Origin: an uncultured Bacteroidaceae bacterium
GTDB lineage: Bacteria; Bacteroidota; Bacteroidia; Bacteroidales; Bacteroidaceae
Assembly: GCA_905236065.1 (NCBI GenBank)
Contig: CAJONZ010000052.1
Location: forward strand, 1-61,142
DNA: 61,142 nt
Direction: 5' to 3'
A program made the position numbers and the translations under genes. Shown here piece after piece: positions 24,803 through 35,070 of this stretch. The stretch's first letter is position 1; each line of letters begins with the position of its first letter. Under the pieces are notes generated by a model, which made no database searches, was not told the origin of the DNA, and was given only the letters and a program-made list of their open reading frames with translations.

Positions 24803-26377
24803 ATGACAAGTGAACTCATCATTGATGTGCAGCCACAGGAAGTGACGATTGCCCTGCTCGAAGACCAGAAGCTCGTAGAGTTTCAGAAAGAAGGGCAAGA
24901 CTCAAAATATTCCGTAGGCAACATCTATGCAGGCAAGGTCAAGAAGATTATGCCCGCACTGAATGCATGCTTTATTGATGTTGGACACGAACGCGAAGCA
25001 TTTCTGCACTACCAAGATTTAAGCCCACAGTTCTCATCGCTCAAAAAGTACGTAAAGCAAGTCGTCAGCGACCGTAAGAAACTGGCCCCCATGTCAAAGG
25101 CCGCCAACGTCGCCGACCTGCCCAAGGAGGGAAGCATACAGGATGTGCTTGAAAAAGACCAAGAGGTGATTGTACAAATCACCAAAGAGCCTATCAACAC
25201 CAAGGGACCCAGACTTTCGGGTGAAATTTCCTTTGCAGGACGTTTCCTCGTACTCATCCCATTCACCGACAAGGTGTCCGTAAGCTCCAAAATCAAGTCG
25301 AAAGAAGAAAGAGCACGCCTGAAACAACTCATTCAGAGTATCAAGCCCCGGAACTTCGGAGTCATCGTCCGCACCGTCGCAGAAGGAAAGCGGGCGGCGG
25401 AACTCAACAACGAGCTGTCCTTTCTCGTGGAAAACTGGAACGACAGCATCAAGAAACTTCAGAAGGCCGACAAGATGCCTGCACTCATCCATGAAGAGAC
25501 CGGACGCACCGTGAGTATGCTCCGCGACCTTTTCAACCCCTCCTATGAACACATCTACATTAACAGCGAAGACGTCTATAAGGAAGTAAAGAAGTACGTC
25601 TCGCTCATCGCCCCCGAACGGGAGAACATTGTAAAACTCTACACCGGAAACGTCCCCATCTTCGACAACTTCAATGTGACGAAGCAGATCAAGTCGGGCA
25701 TGGGACGCACCATCAGCTACAAGCACGGAGCCTACCTCATCATTGAACACACAGAGGCACTCCATGTCGTTGATGTCAACTCCGGCAACCGCTCCAGAGG
25801 TTTGGACTCACAAGAGGACAATGCCTTCGAGGTGAACATGGGCGCAGCCGAGGAACTGGCCCGCCAACTTCGCCTACGCGACATGGGAGGTATCATCGTC
25901 GTCGATTTCATTGACATGGACACGGCAGAACACCGCCAGAAGCTCTACGAGCACATGACCGAGCTCATGAAGAACGACCGTGCCAAGCACTGCATCCTTC
26001 CCCTCAGCAAGTTTGGGCTCATGCAAATCACCCGTCAACGGGTACGTCCAGCCATGGATGTCCATGTGGAAGAGACCTGCCCTACTTGTTTCGGCAAAGG
26101 AACTATCAAGCCCTCCATCCTCTTCACCGACACCCTCGAAAGCAAAATAGACTATCTGGTCAACAATCTTGGTACCAAGAAATTTAAACTCTACGTACAT
26201 CCCTACGTTGCCGCCTATATCAACCAAGGATTGGTCTCCTTGAACCTAAAGTGGCAAATGAAGTACGGATTCGGCCTCAAAATCGTCCCAAGTCAGGCAC
26301 TCGGTTTCCTGCAATACACATTCAAAGACAACAAAGGAAATGAGATTAACATGACGGAGGAGATTGAAACGAAGTAG
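24803..26377 (+). CDS. rng: Ribonuclease E/G family endoribonuclease
   Basis: Single-strand-specific endoribonuclease for rRNA and mRNA processing. 524 residues, RNase G-like length without the long RNase E scaffold. An S1 domain lies at about 38-125 (GNIYAGKVKKIMPALNACFIDVG), the 5'-sensor/RNase-H-like region follows, and the DNase I-like domain carries the catalytic metal ligands in LHVVDVNSGNR and GGIIVVDFIDM. The Zn-link Cys pair is in EETCPTCFGKG. The hairpin at 24677-24782 just upstream may be a target for autoregulation, as RNase E is known to control its own leader; that is inference. Confidence 0.95.
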   Translation: MTSELIIDVQPQEVTIALLEDQKLVEFQKEGQDSKYSVGNIYAGKVKKIMPALNACFIDVGHEREAFLHYQDLSPQFSSLKKYVKQVVSDRKKLAPMSKAANVADLPKEGSIQDVLEKDQEVIVQITKEPINTKGPRLSGEISFAGRFLVLIPFTDKVSVSSKIKSKEERARLKQLIQSIKPRNFGVIVRTVAEGKRAAELNNELSFLVENWNDSIKKLQKADKMPALIHEETGRTVSMLRDLFNPSYEHIYINSEDVYKEVKKYVSLIAPERENIVKLYTGNVPIFDNFNVTKQIKSGMGRTISYKHGAYLIIEHTEALHVVDVNSGNRSRGLDSQEDNAFEVNMGAAEELARQLRLRDMGGIIVVDFIDMDTAEHRQKLYEHMTELMKNDRAKHCILPLSKFGLMQITRQRVRPAMDVHVEETCPTCFGKGTIKPSILFTDTLESKIDYLVNNLGTKKFKLYVHPYVAAYINQGLVSLNLKWQMKYGFGLKIVPSQALGFLQYTFKDNKGNEINMTEEIETK

Positions 26378-26414
26378 AGATTCTTCGGGTTTCTCATCCA
26401 ACCCACAAAAGCAA

Positions 26415-26445
26415 AACCCTGCAAGCGAATGACACTTGCAGGGTT
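26415..26445. terminator. Intrinsic terminator of the RNase E/G gene
   Basis: AACCCTGCAAG and CTTGCAGGGTT form an 11-bp perfect stem with a 9-nt loop, followed by CTTTCTTTT on the plus strand. It also faces the end of the convergent LysM gene. Confidence 0.88.
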
Positions 26446-26457
26446 CTTTCTTTTCCA

Positions 26458-27438
26458 TTACCTAACGCGGAGAAAGTCGCCAGCCTGAAGGGTCTCTTCG
26501 GGATGACGGAAATTCATCTTGTAGAGATTTTTCAGCCGGATGCCGTATTGCTGGGAGACGGAATACATGGATTCGCCCGACACGACATGGTGCCAATAGT
26601 CTTTTCCATATTTTTCCTTGTCACCATGACGGGCTTTCTTACGCAGGAAGATATGTGTGCCGACAGGCGGAAAAAAGTCCTTGGAGGGTGCCTCGTTGTA
26701 TTTCCTCAATTTCCGTGCGGAAAGGCGGATGCCCCGTGCTTTCAATTCGCGGGAGAGGCTATCCCAGGTGTCGCCTTGCCGGGCAACGACACACTCAAGG
26801 TGATTAACCATGTATATCTGATGTTCGTCGTCCGTGGACATGTATTGGGGAGCCTTTCCACTGTCGAGGCGGTAAAGCTCATACAGTTCGATGACTTGGA
26901 TGAGTCGTTCGGCGTAAGTGGGCAAGGTTGCATAGCCACAAGCTTTCAGGCCACGTGCCCAACCTTTGTAGTCACGGATGTTGAGGTTGAAAAGGGAACG
27001 GTAGCGGCGAGTCTTGAGAAAGCGGGAATGGTCTTCGTAGCTGTCACGCACGGAAGAATAGACGCGGAAGCAGTCGTTCTTCCTGTCGTCGTCGTGGTAG
27101 GTGCGTTTTCCCTTCCAATCGGAATGGCACTTGATACCGAAGTGGTTGTTGGATTTCCGAGCCAATTCGCTCTGTCCTGCCCCACTCTCGAAAAGTCCCT
27201 GCGCCAATGTAATGCTGGCAGGAATGCCATGTTCCTTCATCTGGGCGACAGCAAGGTCTTTGTACTTATTGATATAGTTCACCCATACCTCATTTTTGCG
27301 AGTCTGAGCCCCCACAGGAATACTGAGGGCAAAGAAAAGACAGAGAACACAAAAAAGAAGAAGCCTCTTCTCCCTCCCTTTCTTCTTTAGGGAGATGGAG
27401 AAGTCTGCCGGGATGTTAATATTATAAATATGAGGCAT
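26458..27438 (-). CDS. Glucosaminidase with C-terminal LysM (peptidoglycan hydrolase)
   Basis: Secreted cell-wall enzyme. The start at 27438 (MPHIYNIN) gives 326 residues and overlaps the cdd stop by 17 bp; the longer frame only runs through cdd. A hydrophobic export segment lies about 24-44 (LLLFCVLCLFFALSIPVGA). The GH73-like glucosaminidase domain (about 52-190) has GIPASITLAQGLFESGAGQSE with the catalytic Glu, and NNHFGIKC. Two LysM-like segments follow; the last (HHVVSGESMYSVSQQYGI, about 278-326) binds glycan. It is the final gene of the minus-strand run that includes the his genes. Confidence 0.9.
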   Translation of the reverse strand: MPHIYNINIPADFSISLKKKGREKRLLLFCVLCLFFALSIPVGAQTRKNEVWVNYINKYKDLAVAQMKEHGIPASITLAQGLFESGAGQSELARKSNNHFGIKCHSDWKGKRTYHDDDRKNDCFRVYSSVRDSYEDHSRFLKTRRYRSLFNLNIRDYKGWARGLKACGYATLPTYAERLIQVIELYELYRLDSGKAPQYMSTDDEHQIYMVNHLECVVARQGDTWDSLSRELKARGIRLSARKLRKYNEAPSKDFFPPVGTHIFLRKKARHGDKEKYGKDYWHHVVSGESMYSVSQQYGIRLKNLYKMNFRHPEETLQAGDFLRVR

Positions 27439-27904
27439 CGAAATGGATGGGAAGGAGGTTTTTGACAGTGTCAATGAAATAGGTTCCTTGTCGGCCATAG
27501 AGCATGACGCGGAGAGGGGTCGTTTGCCGGCTTTCCGTCTCCATGAGCACTTGGCAACATGCGCCGCAGGGGGGGATGGGACGGTCGGTGAATTGACCTG
27601 ACGTGTCGCGGGCAACGACGCAAAGCAGGACTACAGCTTTGTCAGGATAACGAGACTTGGCATAGAACACGGCGGTACGTTCGGCACAAAGTCCGGAAGG
27701 ATAGGCTGCATTTTCCTGATTGCTTCCCTCAACGATGGTGCCATCCTCCAACAAGGCTGCGGCTCCCACGGAAAAACGGGAATAGGGAGAATAGCTGCGA
27801 TAGGTTGCTTCTTTTGCCTGTTTGAGCAGTCGTGCCTCCTCGGGGGTCAGGTCGGCCTCGTCTTTCTTGAGGAAGGGGATGGTGATGGTGTGTTCTTCTT
27901 GCAT
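27422..27904 (-). CDS. cdd: Cytidine deaminase
   Basis: Deaminates cytidine and deoxycytidine in pyrimidine salvage. 160 residues, homotetrameric type. The zinc and catalytic site is complete: GLCAERTAVFYA (Cys and Glu) and PPCGACCQVL (two Cys). RFSVGAAALLEDG binds the nucleoside. It lies 49 bp after hisB and overlaps the following glucosaminidase gene. Confidence 0.95.
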   Translation of the reverse strand: MQEEHTITIPFLKKDEADLTPEEARLLKQAKEATYRSYSPYSRFSVGAAALLEDGTIVEGSNQENAAYPSGLCAERTAVFYAKSRYPDKAVVLLCVVARDTSGQFTDRPIPPCGACCQVLMETESRQTTPLRVMLYGRQGTYFIDTVKNLLPIHFDASYL

Positions 27905-27953
27905 GGGAATGGAATTTTATAAGGAGGAAGGGTTAGGGGATGAAGGACAAATA

Positions 27954-29090
27954 TCAAAGGACTCCTTTGCTGGAGGGTAGTTGGAAGTTATGAATGTCAC
28001 GCTTTACGGCCATTTTAATGCTGCGAGCCAGTGCCTTGAAGATGCCTTCAATCTTGTGATGCTCATTCTCGCCTTCGGCACGAATGTTGAGGTTGATGCG
28101 GGCTGCGTCACTGAAACTCTTAAAGAAGTGGAGAAACATCTCGGTAGGCATGTCGCCAATGCGCTCCCGCTTGAATTCGGCGTTCCAGACCAACCAAGGA
28201 CGTCCGCCAAAATCCAAGGCTACCTGGCAGAGACAATCGTCCATGGGCAAAGTGTAGGAGGTGGACATGTCGAAGCCGTATCGCTCTATGCCCCGCTTGT
28301 CGCCAATGGCTTTGGCTATGCACTCGCCCAGGGCTATGCCTGTATCCTCAATGGTGTGGTGCTCATCAACATTCAAGTCGCCTTTCACCTTGATGCGCAG
28401 GTCGATGCTTCCGTGTTTGCCAATCTGTTCCAGCATGTGGTCGAAAAAGCCCAAGCCGGTCGAGATGTCACAGCGCCCCGTACCATCCAAGTCGAGCCAG
28501 ACGTCAATGTCGGTCTCTTTGGTCGTGCGGCGAACCGAAGCTGTGCGTTCACCCGCAAAGAGGTGTTCCGCAATCTCATCCCAAGAGCGGACGCAGCGCA
28601 AGGAAGAATGCTGAAGGAACAAAGGGTTGTTCACCACCTGTTCTTCACTGCTGAGGATGAGTGCCTTACAACCCAGATTCAAGGCCAACTGGGCATCGGT
28701 CATGCGGTCGCCTATCACACAACTGTTTGCCAAGTCATAATCGCCGCTCATATACTTTGTCAGCATTCCCGTGCCAGGTTTCCGGGTTGGCAGGCCATCT
28801 TCGGGAAAAGAACGGTCTATGAGTTGGTCGTCAAACTCCACACCCTCACCTTTCAGGGTATTCAGCATCAACTGATGAGTAGGCCAGAAGTCAGATTCGG
28901 GATAGGATGCAGTGCCAAGTCCATCCTGGTTGCTGACCATGACAAAGTCATAGTCGAGTTTCGTGCGGATAAAGTGCAAGTTGCGAATGACACCAGGAAC
29001 AAAAGCAAACTTATCGAAAGAATCGATTTGTTCGTCTGCCGGTTCTACAAGTATCGTACCGTCGCGGTCAATGAAAAGGGCTCGTTTCAT
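27954..29090 (-). CDS. hisB: Bifunctional histidinol-phosphatase / imidazoleglycerol-phosphate dehydratase
   Basis: Two steps of histidine synthesis in one 378-residue protein. The N-terminal HAD phosphatase (about 1-165) shows FIDRDGTIL and [12 protein letters not shown]. The C-terminal dehydratase (about 190-378) has the two metal motifs [12 protein letters not shown] and [11 protein letters not shown], and [22 protein letters not shown]. The fused form is the usual one in Bacteroidota and enterics. Last of hisGDCB; a small hairpin (29109-29130) separates it from hisC. Confidence 0.96.
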   Translation of the reverse strand: MKRALFIDRDGTILVEPADEQIDSFDKFAFVPGVIRNLHFIRTKLDYDFVMVSNQDGLGTASYPESDFWPTHQLMLNTLKGEGVEFDDQLIDRSFPEDGLPTRKPGTGMLTKYMSGDYDLANSCVIGDRMTDAQLALNLGCKALILSSEEQVVNNPLFLQHSSLRCVRSWDEIAEHLFAGERTASVRRTTKETDIDVWLDLDGTGRCDISTGLGFFDHMLEQIGKHGSIDLRIKVKGDLNVDEHHTIEDTGIALGECIAKAIGDKRGIERYGFDMSTSYTLPMDDCLCQVALDFGGRPWLVWNAEFKRERIGDMPTEMFLHFFKSFSDAARINLNIRAEGENEHHKIEGIFKALARSIKMAVKRDIHNFQLPSSKGVL

Positions 29091-29108
29091 AGCTTTTATT
29101 TTGGGGTT

Positions 29109-29130
29109 CCTCTCCGTCCTTGCGGAGAGG
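29109..29130. repeat. Hairpin in the hisC-hisB gap
   Basis: CCTCTCCG TCCTTG CGGAGAGG, an 8-bp stem with a 6-nt loop between two genes of the operon. It lacks a T-run on the minus strand, so it is more likely an mRNA-stability or partial attenuation element than a full terminator. Confidence 0.55.
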
Positions 29131-29138
29131 GGCTTTGT

Positions 29139-30179
29139 TTATTGCACATACTGCCTCAGGGCGGCCAGCAATCTGGTATTCTCTTCCTTCAATCCAATCG
29201 TAATGCGCAGACAATCACCGCAAAGAGCCACTCGGTTTCGGTTACGGACAACCACTGCGTGTTCCACCAAATAGCGATAAATACGGTCTGCATCGGTCAC
29301 CTTTGCAAGGAAGAAGTTTGCATCCGTCGGATAAACCTTCTTGCAGATGGGCAACAGGGCAAACGCCTGCATGAGCGTCTGACGCTCTGCGAGAATCTGA
29401 GAAATATGCTGCTGCAACAATGCCTGATTGCGCAATGCCTCCATGGCTCGTTGCTGGGTTAGGACATTCACGTTGTAGGGGTACTTTACCTTGTTCATCA
29501 AGCCGATAATCTCCACACTGGCAAAAGCCATGCCCAGACGGATGCCCGCACAGCCCATCGCCTTGCTGAAGGTGTTCAGCACAATCAGGTTGGGATATTT
29601 AGCAAGGTCAAGGCGCAAGGGACGCTGGGATGAGAACTCGGAATAAGCCTCATCAACGATGACGATGCCCTGAAACTTTTCCAAGACCTCTTCAATCTTT
29701 TCTCGACGGAAGGCATTACCGGTCGGATTGTTGGGGGAGCAGATGAAAATAATCTTTGTATTGTCATCGCAGGCATCCAACAAAGCCTGCGGAGAGAAAT
29801 CATAGTGTTCGTCCAACAACACCTTTCTGTATTCCACGTCGTTCACGTCGGCGCAAACCTCATACATGCCATAGGTGGGAGCAATGGCAACGACGTTGTC
29901 AATGCCCGGACGACAGAAAATGCGGAAAGGAAGGTCAATGGCCTCGTCGGAACCATTACCCAAAAACATATTCTGGACAGGTACCCCCTTCAACGGAGCG
30001 ATACAGGCTTTCAGTTTCTCCTGCAATGGGTCGGGATAACGATTGACCCCATTGGGAAATGGGTTCTCGTTGGCATCGAGAAACACGTCTGCCTTGAATC
30101 CCTTAAATTCGTCACGAGCACAACTATATGGCTTCAATGCCCAGATATTGGGACGAACCAAATCTTGTAAATCTTTCAT
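29139..30179 (-). CDS. hisC: Histidinol-phosphate aminotransferase
   Basis: PLP-dependent class I/II aminotransferase of 346 residues that converts imidazole-acetol phosphate to histidinol phosphate. Visible landmarks: [20 protein letters not shown] near the N-terminus, [38 protein letters not shown] and the PLP Lys in [15 protein letters not shown]. Third gene of hisGDCB, 24 bp after hisD. Confidence 0.96.
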   Translation of the reverse strand: MKDLQDLVRPNIWALKPYSCARDEFKGFKADVFLDANENPFPNGVNRYPDPLQEKLKACIAPLKGVPVQNMFLGNGSDEAIDLPFRIFCRPGIDNVVAIAPTYGMYEVCADVNDVEYRKVLLDEHYDFSPQALLDACDDNTKIIFICSPNNPTGNAFRREKIEEVLEKFQGIVIVDEAYSEFSSQRPLRLDLAKYPNLIVLNTFSKAMGCAGIRLGMAFASVEIIGLMNKVKYPYNVNVLTQQRAMEALRNQALLQQHISQILAERQTLMQAFALLPICKKVYPTDANFFLAKVTDADRIYRYLVEHAVVVRNRNRVALCGDCLRITIGLKEENTRLLAALRQYVQ

Positions 30180-30203
30180 TTTGATATTTTACTTTTACCA
30201 TGC

Positions 30204-31493
30204 TTACGGACGGCCCACTTTCCTAAGCCGTACCGTCATTGCATATTTGTGGGCATCCAGATGTTCCGCCTCGGCCATCCGTTCAACCGCTACGCCAATG
30301 TTGCGAATGCCTTCGGGCGACAATTCCTGGAAGGTTATCTTGCGACAGAAAGAATCGAGATTCACACCGCTATACGCCTTCGCATACCCCGATGTGGGCA
30401 ATGTATGGTTTGTGCCCGAAGCGTAGTCACCCGCTGATTCACAAGAATAATTACCCAGGAACACTGAGCCGGCGTTCACAATCCGTCCAGCCACTTCCTC
30501 GTAATTTTTCATGGCCAAAATCAGATGTTCAGGCGCATACTCATTCGTAATCTCAACCACTTCCTCCAGATTCCTTACCACAATAATTTTACTATACTCC
30601 AAAGATTTCTCAGCAATATCCTTACGGGGTAAAACGGCCAACTGACGCTCCACCTCATCGGCTACGGCACGGGCAAGAGCTTCGCTGTCCGTGAACATCA
30701 CAGCCTGACTGTCCATACCATGCTCTGCCTGGCTCAACAAATCAGCTGCCACGAACTCAGCATCCGCAGAGTCGTCTGCCATCACTGCCACCTCACTCGG
30801 TCCGGCTGGCATGTCAATAGCCACCTCATGCAGGCTGACCTGCTGCTTGGCCGCTGTTACAAACTGGTTGCCCGGGCCGAAAATTTTGCTCACCTTCGAC
30901 ACCGTCTCCGTGCCGTAAGCCATGGCACCAATTGCCTGCACACCGCCAATCTTGTAAATACGATTCACACCCGCTATACGGGCTGCCACCAAAATGGCTG
31001 GATGTAGCTTTCCTTCACGGTCGGGCGGGCTGCAAAGCACGATGTCCTTGCAACCGGCAATCTTTGCTGGGGTTGCCAACATCAAGACGGTAGAGAATAG
31101 CGGTGCCGTTCCACCCGGAATGTATAAACCGACCTTCTCTATGGCCACGGCTTTCTGCCAGCAAACCACTCCGGGTTGCGTCTCGACCTTTATACCGTCA
31201 AACTTCTGAGCCACATGGAAGCGCTCGATATTTTCATGCGCCAGACGAATGGCCGCCTTCAAATCCTCCGAAACCAGCGATTCGGCCTCTTGCATCTCGA
31301 CTTCCGAAACAGCCAGCGAATCCAAGGAAACTTTGTCGAACTTCTGTTCGTAACGACGCACGGCCTCGTCCCCATGTTCCTGCACATCATCCAACACGGT
31401 TTTCACGATATCCCGCAGTTCTGAGGCTTCTCGATGCGGACGTTGCAAATAAGCCGACCAGCTTTCTTTTTCTGGATATAATATGATTTCCAT
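30204..31493 (-). CDS. hisD: Histidinol dehydrogenase
   Basis: Zn-dependent, NAD-linked enzyme for the last two oxidations of histidine synthesis. 429 residues. Family signatures include GLYIPGGTAPLFSTVLM, the NAD region FGPGNQFVTAAKQQVS, MPAGPSEVAVMADD, LLSQAEHGMDSQ with the catalytic Glu-His, and GNYSCESAGDYASGTNHTLP. Second gene of the operon, 22 bp after hisG. Confidence 0.97.
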   Translation of the reverse strand: MEIILYPEKESWSAYLQRPHREASELRDIVKTVLDDVQEHGDEAVRRYEQKFDKVSLDSLAVSEVEMQEAESLVSEDLKAAIRLAHENIERFHVAQKFDGIKVETQPGVVCWQKAVAIEKVGLYIPGGTAPLFSTVLMLATPAKIAGCKDIVLCSPPDREGKLHPAILVAARIAGVNRIYKIGGVQAIGAMAYGTETVSKVSKIFGPGNQFVTAAKQQVSLHEVAIDMPAGPSEVAVMADDSADAEFVAADLLSQAEHGMDSQAVMFTDSEALARAVADEVERQLAVLPRKDIAEKSLEYSKIIVVRNLEEVVEITNEYAPEHLILAMKNYEEVAGRIVNAGSVFLGNYSCESAGDYASGTNHTLPTSGYAKAYSGVNLDSFCRKITFQELSPEGIRNIGVAVERMAEAEHLDAHKYAMTVRLRKVGRP

Positions 31494-31515
31494 AGACCGA
31501 GGATTATTTTTACTT

Positions 31516-32367
31516 TCAAAGAATCATTTTCTCAATAGGAGTGACCAAAATGCCTTCCGCACCCAGCGCCTTCAACTGTCCGACGATTTCCCAGAAGTGC
31601 TTCTCGTCCAACACAGCGTGGACTGAGCACCACTCCTCATCGGCCAATGGAATGATCGTTGGGCTCTTCAAACCGGGCAACACCTTCACGATGTCAGCCA
31701 AACGGGCTTTCGGCGCATTCATGCGTACATATTTCTTATCGTCGGCAATCAGCACAGACTCTATACGGAAAAGCAACTGCTCAAGCACCGTCTTTTTCTC
31801 CTCGTCCATCTGCTTGTTTCCAATCAGCAACGCTTCACTCTGCATCACCACTTCAACCTCCTTCAGGTTATTGCTGACCAACGTTGAGCCAGAGCTGACA
31901 ATATCAAAAATGCCGTCAGCAAGTCCGATGCCCGGTGCGATCTCCACAGAGCCTTGAATCACGTGTACATTCGTACCCACACCCTTCTCCTGCATGAATT
32001 TACGCAGAATGCCTGGATAAGAGGTTGCTATCTTCTTTCCCTCAAACCATTCCACGCCTGGATAATCCACCAGCTTGGGAATGGCAAGCGAAAGCCTGCA
32101 CTTACTGAAACCCAGACGCTTCACGATGTCAGCATCAAAACCACGCTCCACAAACTCATTCTCTCCCACGATGCCGATATCGGCCACGCCATCGGCCACG
32201 GTCTGCGGAATATCATCGTCGCGCAGGTAAAGCACTTCAAGGGGAAAGTTCGATGCCTGCACCAAAAGCGTACGCTTTGTGCTGCTTACTTTGATACCCG
32301 CCTCCTTCAACAAATTCATGGTGTCCTCATACAGACGCCCTTTTGATTGAACTGCAATTCTTAACAT
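31516..32367 (-). CDS. hisG: ATP phosphoribosyltransferase, long form
   Basis: First and feedback-controlled step of histidine synthesis. 283 residues, so the long form with its own regulatory ACT-like C-terminal domain (about 210-283: VLPGLKSPTIIPL, ALGAEGILVTPIEKMI) and no need for HisZ. The catalytic part shows IAVQSKGRLYEDTM and DIVSSGSTLVSNNLKEV. It starts the his operon. The 43 bp before it hold no leader peptide or terminator, so attenuation is not evident. Confidence 0.96.
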   Translation of the reverse strand: MLRIAVQSKGRLYEDTMNLLKEAGIKVSSTKRTLLVQASNFPLEVLYLRDDDIPQTVADGVADIGIVGENEFVERGFDADIVKRLGFSKCRLSLAIPKLVDYPGVEWFEGKKIATSYPGILRKFMQEKGVGTNVHVIQGSVEIAPGIGLADGIFDIVSSGSTLVSNNLKEVEVVMQSEALLIGNKQMDEEKKTVLEQLLFRIESVLIADDKKYVRMNAPKARLADIVKVLPGLKSPTIIPLADEEWCSVHAVLDEKHFWEIVGQLKALGAEGILVTPIEKMIL

Positions 32368-32410
32368 ATTATTTCATTCAATTTTTATACATTTATAATA
32401 ATATTACGTC

Positions 32411-33571
32411 TTACCGTATCACACTGCCCGCCATCAAGATGGTCTGGCTCTGACTGATATACGTCGCAATGAGCGGCGACTTTCGCTGTGGCTCCTGATG
32501 TTTGAACCACTCCAGAATCTCCTCGAACGAATAAGCATCCGTATCAAACACCACATAGTCTGCCGTTGGCTCCAGTTTCTCAGGCAATCCATCCGCCACA
32601 GAATGGTAGAACTTGTGCGTTTCCATCAAGTGCTCCATTTGTCGCAGGTTATAGCCCTTGCCCACCAAGAGGAACTTCTTCTGCCGCAACTCATCCACAA
32701 TCTCCGTTTTCCGATGCTTGAGCTTCAACATCTGTTGCTTCACGTAGGTCATGAAGGCCATCAGATAAATCAGCAATGAAACCACACCCACCAAAAGGAA
32801 ATTATATCGAAAATGCTTCTTAAAGAAAATCAACATCGCCCTGTGAAACACAATGGCATACCTGTATGAGGTCTTCTGTGTACTCTCCCCCTTGTAATGC
32901 ATAATGGTGGTGGGCAGGAAATAATTCTTGTAGCCCGATTCCAAAATGCGGTACGACAAATCCACATCCTCACCATACATGAAAAACGTCTCGTCCAACA
33001 AACCGCAACGTTTCAAGGTCTCACGGCGAAGCCCCATAAAGGCACCCGACAGGATGTCAATCTCAACGGGAATGTCCAACGGAAGGTACTGCATGTAATA
33101 ACGACCGAACACCCGGGACTTCGGAAACAGCTTGCACAATCCCACTAACTTACAGAAGGATGTCCACGGAGTTGGAACGCCACGTCTCGACTCCAAGGCC
33201 AGACTGCCATCCACCCGCAACATATGGACACCCACAGCACCTGCTTTCGGATTATTCTCCAGGAAATCCACACATTGCCGGAAGGTTCCTTCGCCTACAA
33301 TCGTGTCAGGATTCAACAACACAATAAAGTCACCCCTCGACTGGCGAATGGCTAAATTGTTAGCCACCGAAAAACCGACGTTCTTCTCATTTTCTATATA
33401 ATAGACCCAGGGAAACTTTGCCCGCAAATACTCTATCGAGCCATCCGAACTGCCATTGTCAACCACAAACACCTCACCCTGCATTCCTGTCAACGCACGT
33501 TCCACCGAAAGCAGACACTGCTCCAGGTAATACTTCACATTATAATTGACAATAACAACAGATAACTTCAT
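32411..33571 (-). CDS. GT2-family glycosyltransferase, membrane-anchored
   Basis: 386 residues from ATG 33571 (MKLSVVIVNYN). The GT-A domain (about 1-230) has VVIVNYNVKYYLEQCL, VVDNGSSDGS, LLNPDT (DxD-like) and the acceptor region DETFFMYGEDVDLSYRI, typical of rhamnosyl- or WbbL-like transferases. A transmembrane segment (NFLLVGVVSLLIYLMAFM, about 263-280) and a cytoplasmic tail of about 100 residues follow. It probably adds a sugar to a surface glycan; the sugar is unknown. The gene sits between hisG and a small membrane-protein gene. Confidence 0.88.
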   Translation of the reverse strand: MKLSVVIVNYNVKYYLEQCLLSVERALTGMQGEVFVVDNGSSDGSIEYLRAKFPWVYYIENEKNVGFSVANNLAIRQSRGDFIVLLNPDTIVGEGTFRQCVDFLENNPKAGAVGVHMLRVDGSLALESRRGVPTPWTSFCKLVGLCKLFPKSRVFGRYYMQYLPLDIPVEIDILSGAFMGLRRETLKRCGLLDETFFMYGEDVDLSYRILESGYKNYFLPTTIMHYKGESTQKTSYRYAIVFHRAMLIFFKKHFRYNFLLVGVVSLLIYLMAFMTYVKQQMLKLKHRKTEIVDELRQKKFLLVGKGYNLRQMEHLMETHKFYHSVADGLPEKLEPTADYVVFDTDAYSFEEILEWFKHQEPQRKSPLIATYISQSQTILMAGSVIR

Positions 33572-33587
33572 ACGAAACACTCCTCCC

Positions 33588-34052
33588 CTACTGATTCACC
33601 AAGTCGTTATTCACCACCTCTAAATAGTCAACAACCTTCTGTTTCGTAGGCAAACAATACACCGTAATGCAGATACCTATCACCGCACAGAGCAATCCCG
33701 TCAGATTCTGCGTCATGAAATAGGCCACAATATTGAAACCGATACACAACACCACCAAAACCAACCGCACGGCACTCCATGCATGATAGAAATCCAATGC
33801 CTCGTCATGGTTCATGCGTCGCAAACTCTTCGTCGTGTTCAGCAAGAACAGCTTCATGGCCAACGGCAAAACAAGCAGCGTGGACATCACGCAGATTACA
33901 TTCATCACAAACTCATCGTGTGAGTTCGGAGCAATTGAGCCATTCTCAATCACCCCCACTTTTCCCAATACAAAAACCACGATGACCACAGCCCAACCCA
34001 AAACAGACTCACAGCGAAGTCTAAAAATCAGTGACTGTATTCTTTTTTCCAT
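33588..34052 (-). CDS. Four-helix membrane protein, function unknown
   Basis: 154 residues from ATG 34052 (MEKRIQSLIF). Four hydrophobic segments are seen (GWAVVIVVFVLGKVGV, VMNVICVMSTLLVLPLAM, LVLVVLCIGFNIVAYFM, GLLCAVIGICITVYCL). No catalytic motif. The recR stop lies 14 bp before this start, and the glycosyltransferase ATG is 17 bp after its stop, so recR, this gene and the glycosyltransferase form one unit. Confidence 0.75.
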   Translation of the reverse strand: MEKRIQSLIFRLRCESVLGWAVVIVVFVLGKVGVIENGSIAPNSHDEFVMNVICVMSTLLVLPLAMKLFLLNTTKSLRRMNHDEALDFYHAWSAVRLVLVVLCIGFNIVAYFMTQNLTGLLCAVIGICITVYCLPTKQKVVDYLEVVNNDLVNQ

Positions 34053-34065
34053 ATTTTCCGTTACT

Positions 34066-34683
34066 TCAATTACCAATAAACGGCACACGGTTTACCAATG
34101 AACGCCCCAGCGTCACCTCATCCGTGTACTGCAACTCATCATTCATACTCAGACCACGCGCCAGCACCGTCAGGCGTACATCCTTAAAAGCCGCCAGCCT
34201 TCGAGAAATGTAGAAATTGGTCGTGTCGCCCTCCATTGTGCTGCTCAGAGCCAAAATCACCTCGCTCACACCACCGTGGGCCACCCGCTCCACCAAACTC
34301 TCAATCTGCAAATCACCCGGACCAATGCCATCCATGGGAGAAATCACCCCACCCAACACATGGTAAAGTCCTTTGTATTGCATCGTTGCCTCCAATGCCA
34401 TCACATCCTGCACGTTCTCCACCACACAAATCGTCGAACGGTCCCGCTGCGGGTTGCTGCACAAACCACACATGTCCGTATCACAAATCGTGTGGCACAC
34501 ACGACAATACCTTACGTCGTGGCGAAACGTCCGCACCGCATCACAGAACGAATCCACCATTCCCACATCCATACGCAACGTATGAAGCACAAGCCTCATC
34601 GCCGTCTTGCGCCCAATGCCAGGAAGCTTCGCAAACTCATCCACGGCGCGTTCTAACAGTGCAGATGTAAACCGTTGGTCCAT
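34066..34683 (-). CDS. recR: Recombination mediator RecR
   Basis: Works with RecF and RecO to load RecA at single-strand gaps. 205 residues. The N-terminal helix-hairpin-helix ([17 protein letters not shown]), the C4 zinc finger ([16 protein letters not shown], about 58-73) and the Toprim domain ([30 protein letters not shown]) are complete. A near-consensus -7 box (TAACTTCG, 34695-34702) lies just upstream. Confidence 0.96.
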   Translation of the reverse strand: MDQRFTSALLERAVDEFAKLPGIGRKTAMRLVLHTLRMDVGMVDSFCDAVRTFRHDVRYCRVCHTICDTDMCGLCSNPQRDRSTICVVENVQDVMALEATMQYKGLYHVLGGVISPMDGIGPGDLQIESLVERVAHGGVSEVILALSSTMEGDTTNFYISRRLAAFKDVRLTVLARGLSMNDELQYTDEVTLGRSLVNRVPFIGN

Positions 34684-34818
34684 AAAAACGGCTGCGAAGT
34701 TACGAAAAAAATATCACTTCACAGCCATGAAAGCACAGATTTCTTTCAAGAACACCCATTCATTCATCCTTGAAAGACATACAAGCTACGGTTTTGAGTA
34801 TGCAAATGAAAAAAAGTT

Positions 34819-35070
34819 TTATTTCCAACGCCTTCTTGCAATGAAACTCACCACCTTCCGCACGGTATTAAAAGTCTTGAATGCCGTTATGCCATAGCCC
34901 ACATAACGCAAATAGGCAAAATCGGATGTCAAGAATGCATTGTTCGAAGGCAACACGCAATCTGCCGCATCCGCCTCCAACGCCTTCAACGTCTTTCCCA
35001 GCGAACGGCGCACCTTCGCCTTGTCAGCACGCAGTTCCTGCAATGAACTATACTCCAATTTCTTCTGCAT
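34819..35070 (-). CDS. Small conserved protein following the holin-type gene
   Basis: 83 residues, not assigned. The first half is charged and helical (LQELRADKAKVRRSLGKTLK); the second has one weak hydrophobic stretch (YLRYVGYGITAFKTFNTV) and a basic end (ARRRWK). It overlaps the preceding membrane-protein gene by 23 bp and is third in the YtxH - DUF1469-like unit, which suggests an envelope or stress context. Confidence 0.6.
   Translation of the reverse strand: MQKKLEYSSLQELRADKAKVRRSLGKTLKALEADAADCVLPSNNAFLTSDFAYLRYVGYGITAFKTFNTVRKVVSFIARRRWK

Noticed and set aside
27981-29462. 493-codon plus-strand open frame opposite hisB/hisC
   Set aside because: It is a shadow of the well-supported his genes; its translation has no domain and crosses two genes.
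32368-32410. Histidine leader peptide or attenuator before hisG
   Set aside because: The gap is only 43 bp, AT-rich, without His codons or a terminator stem.
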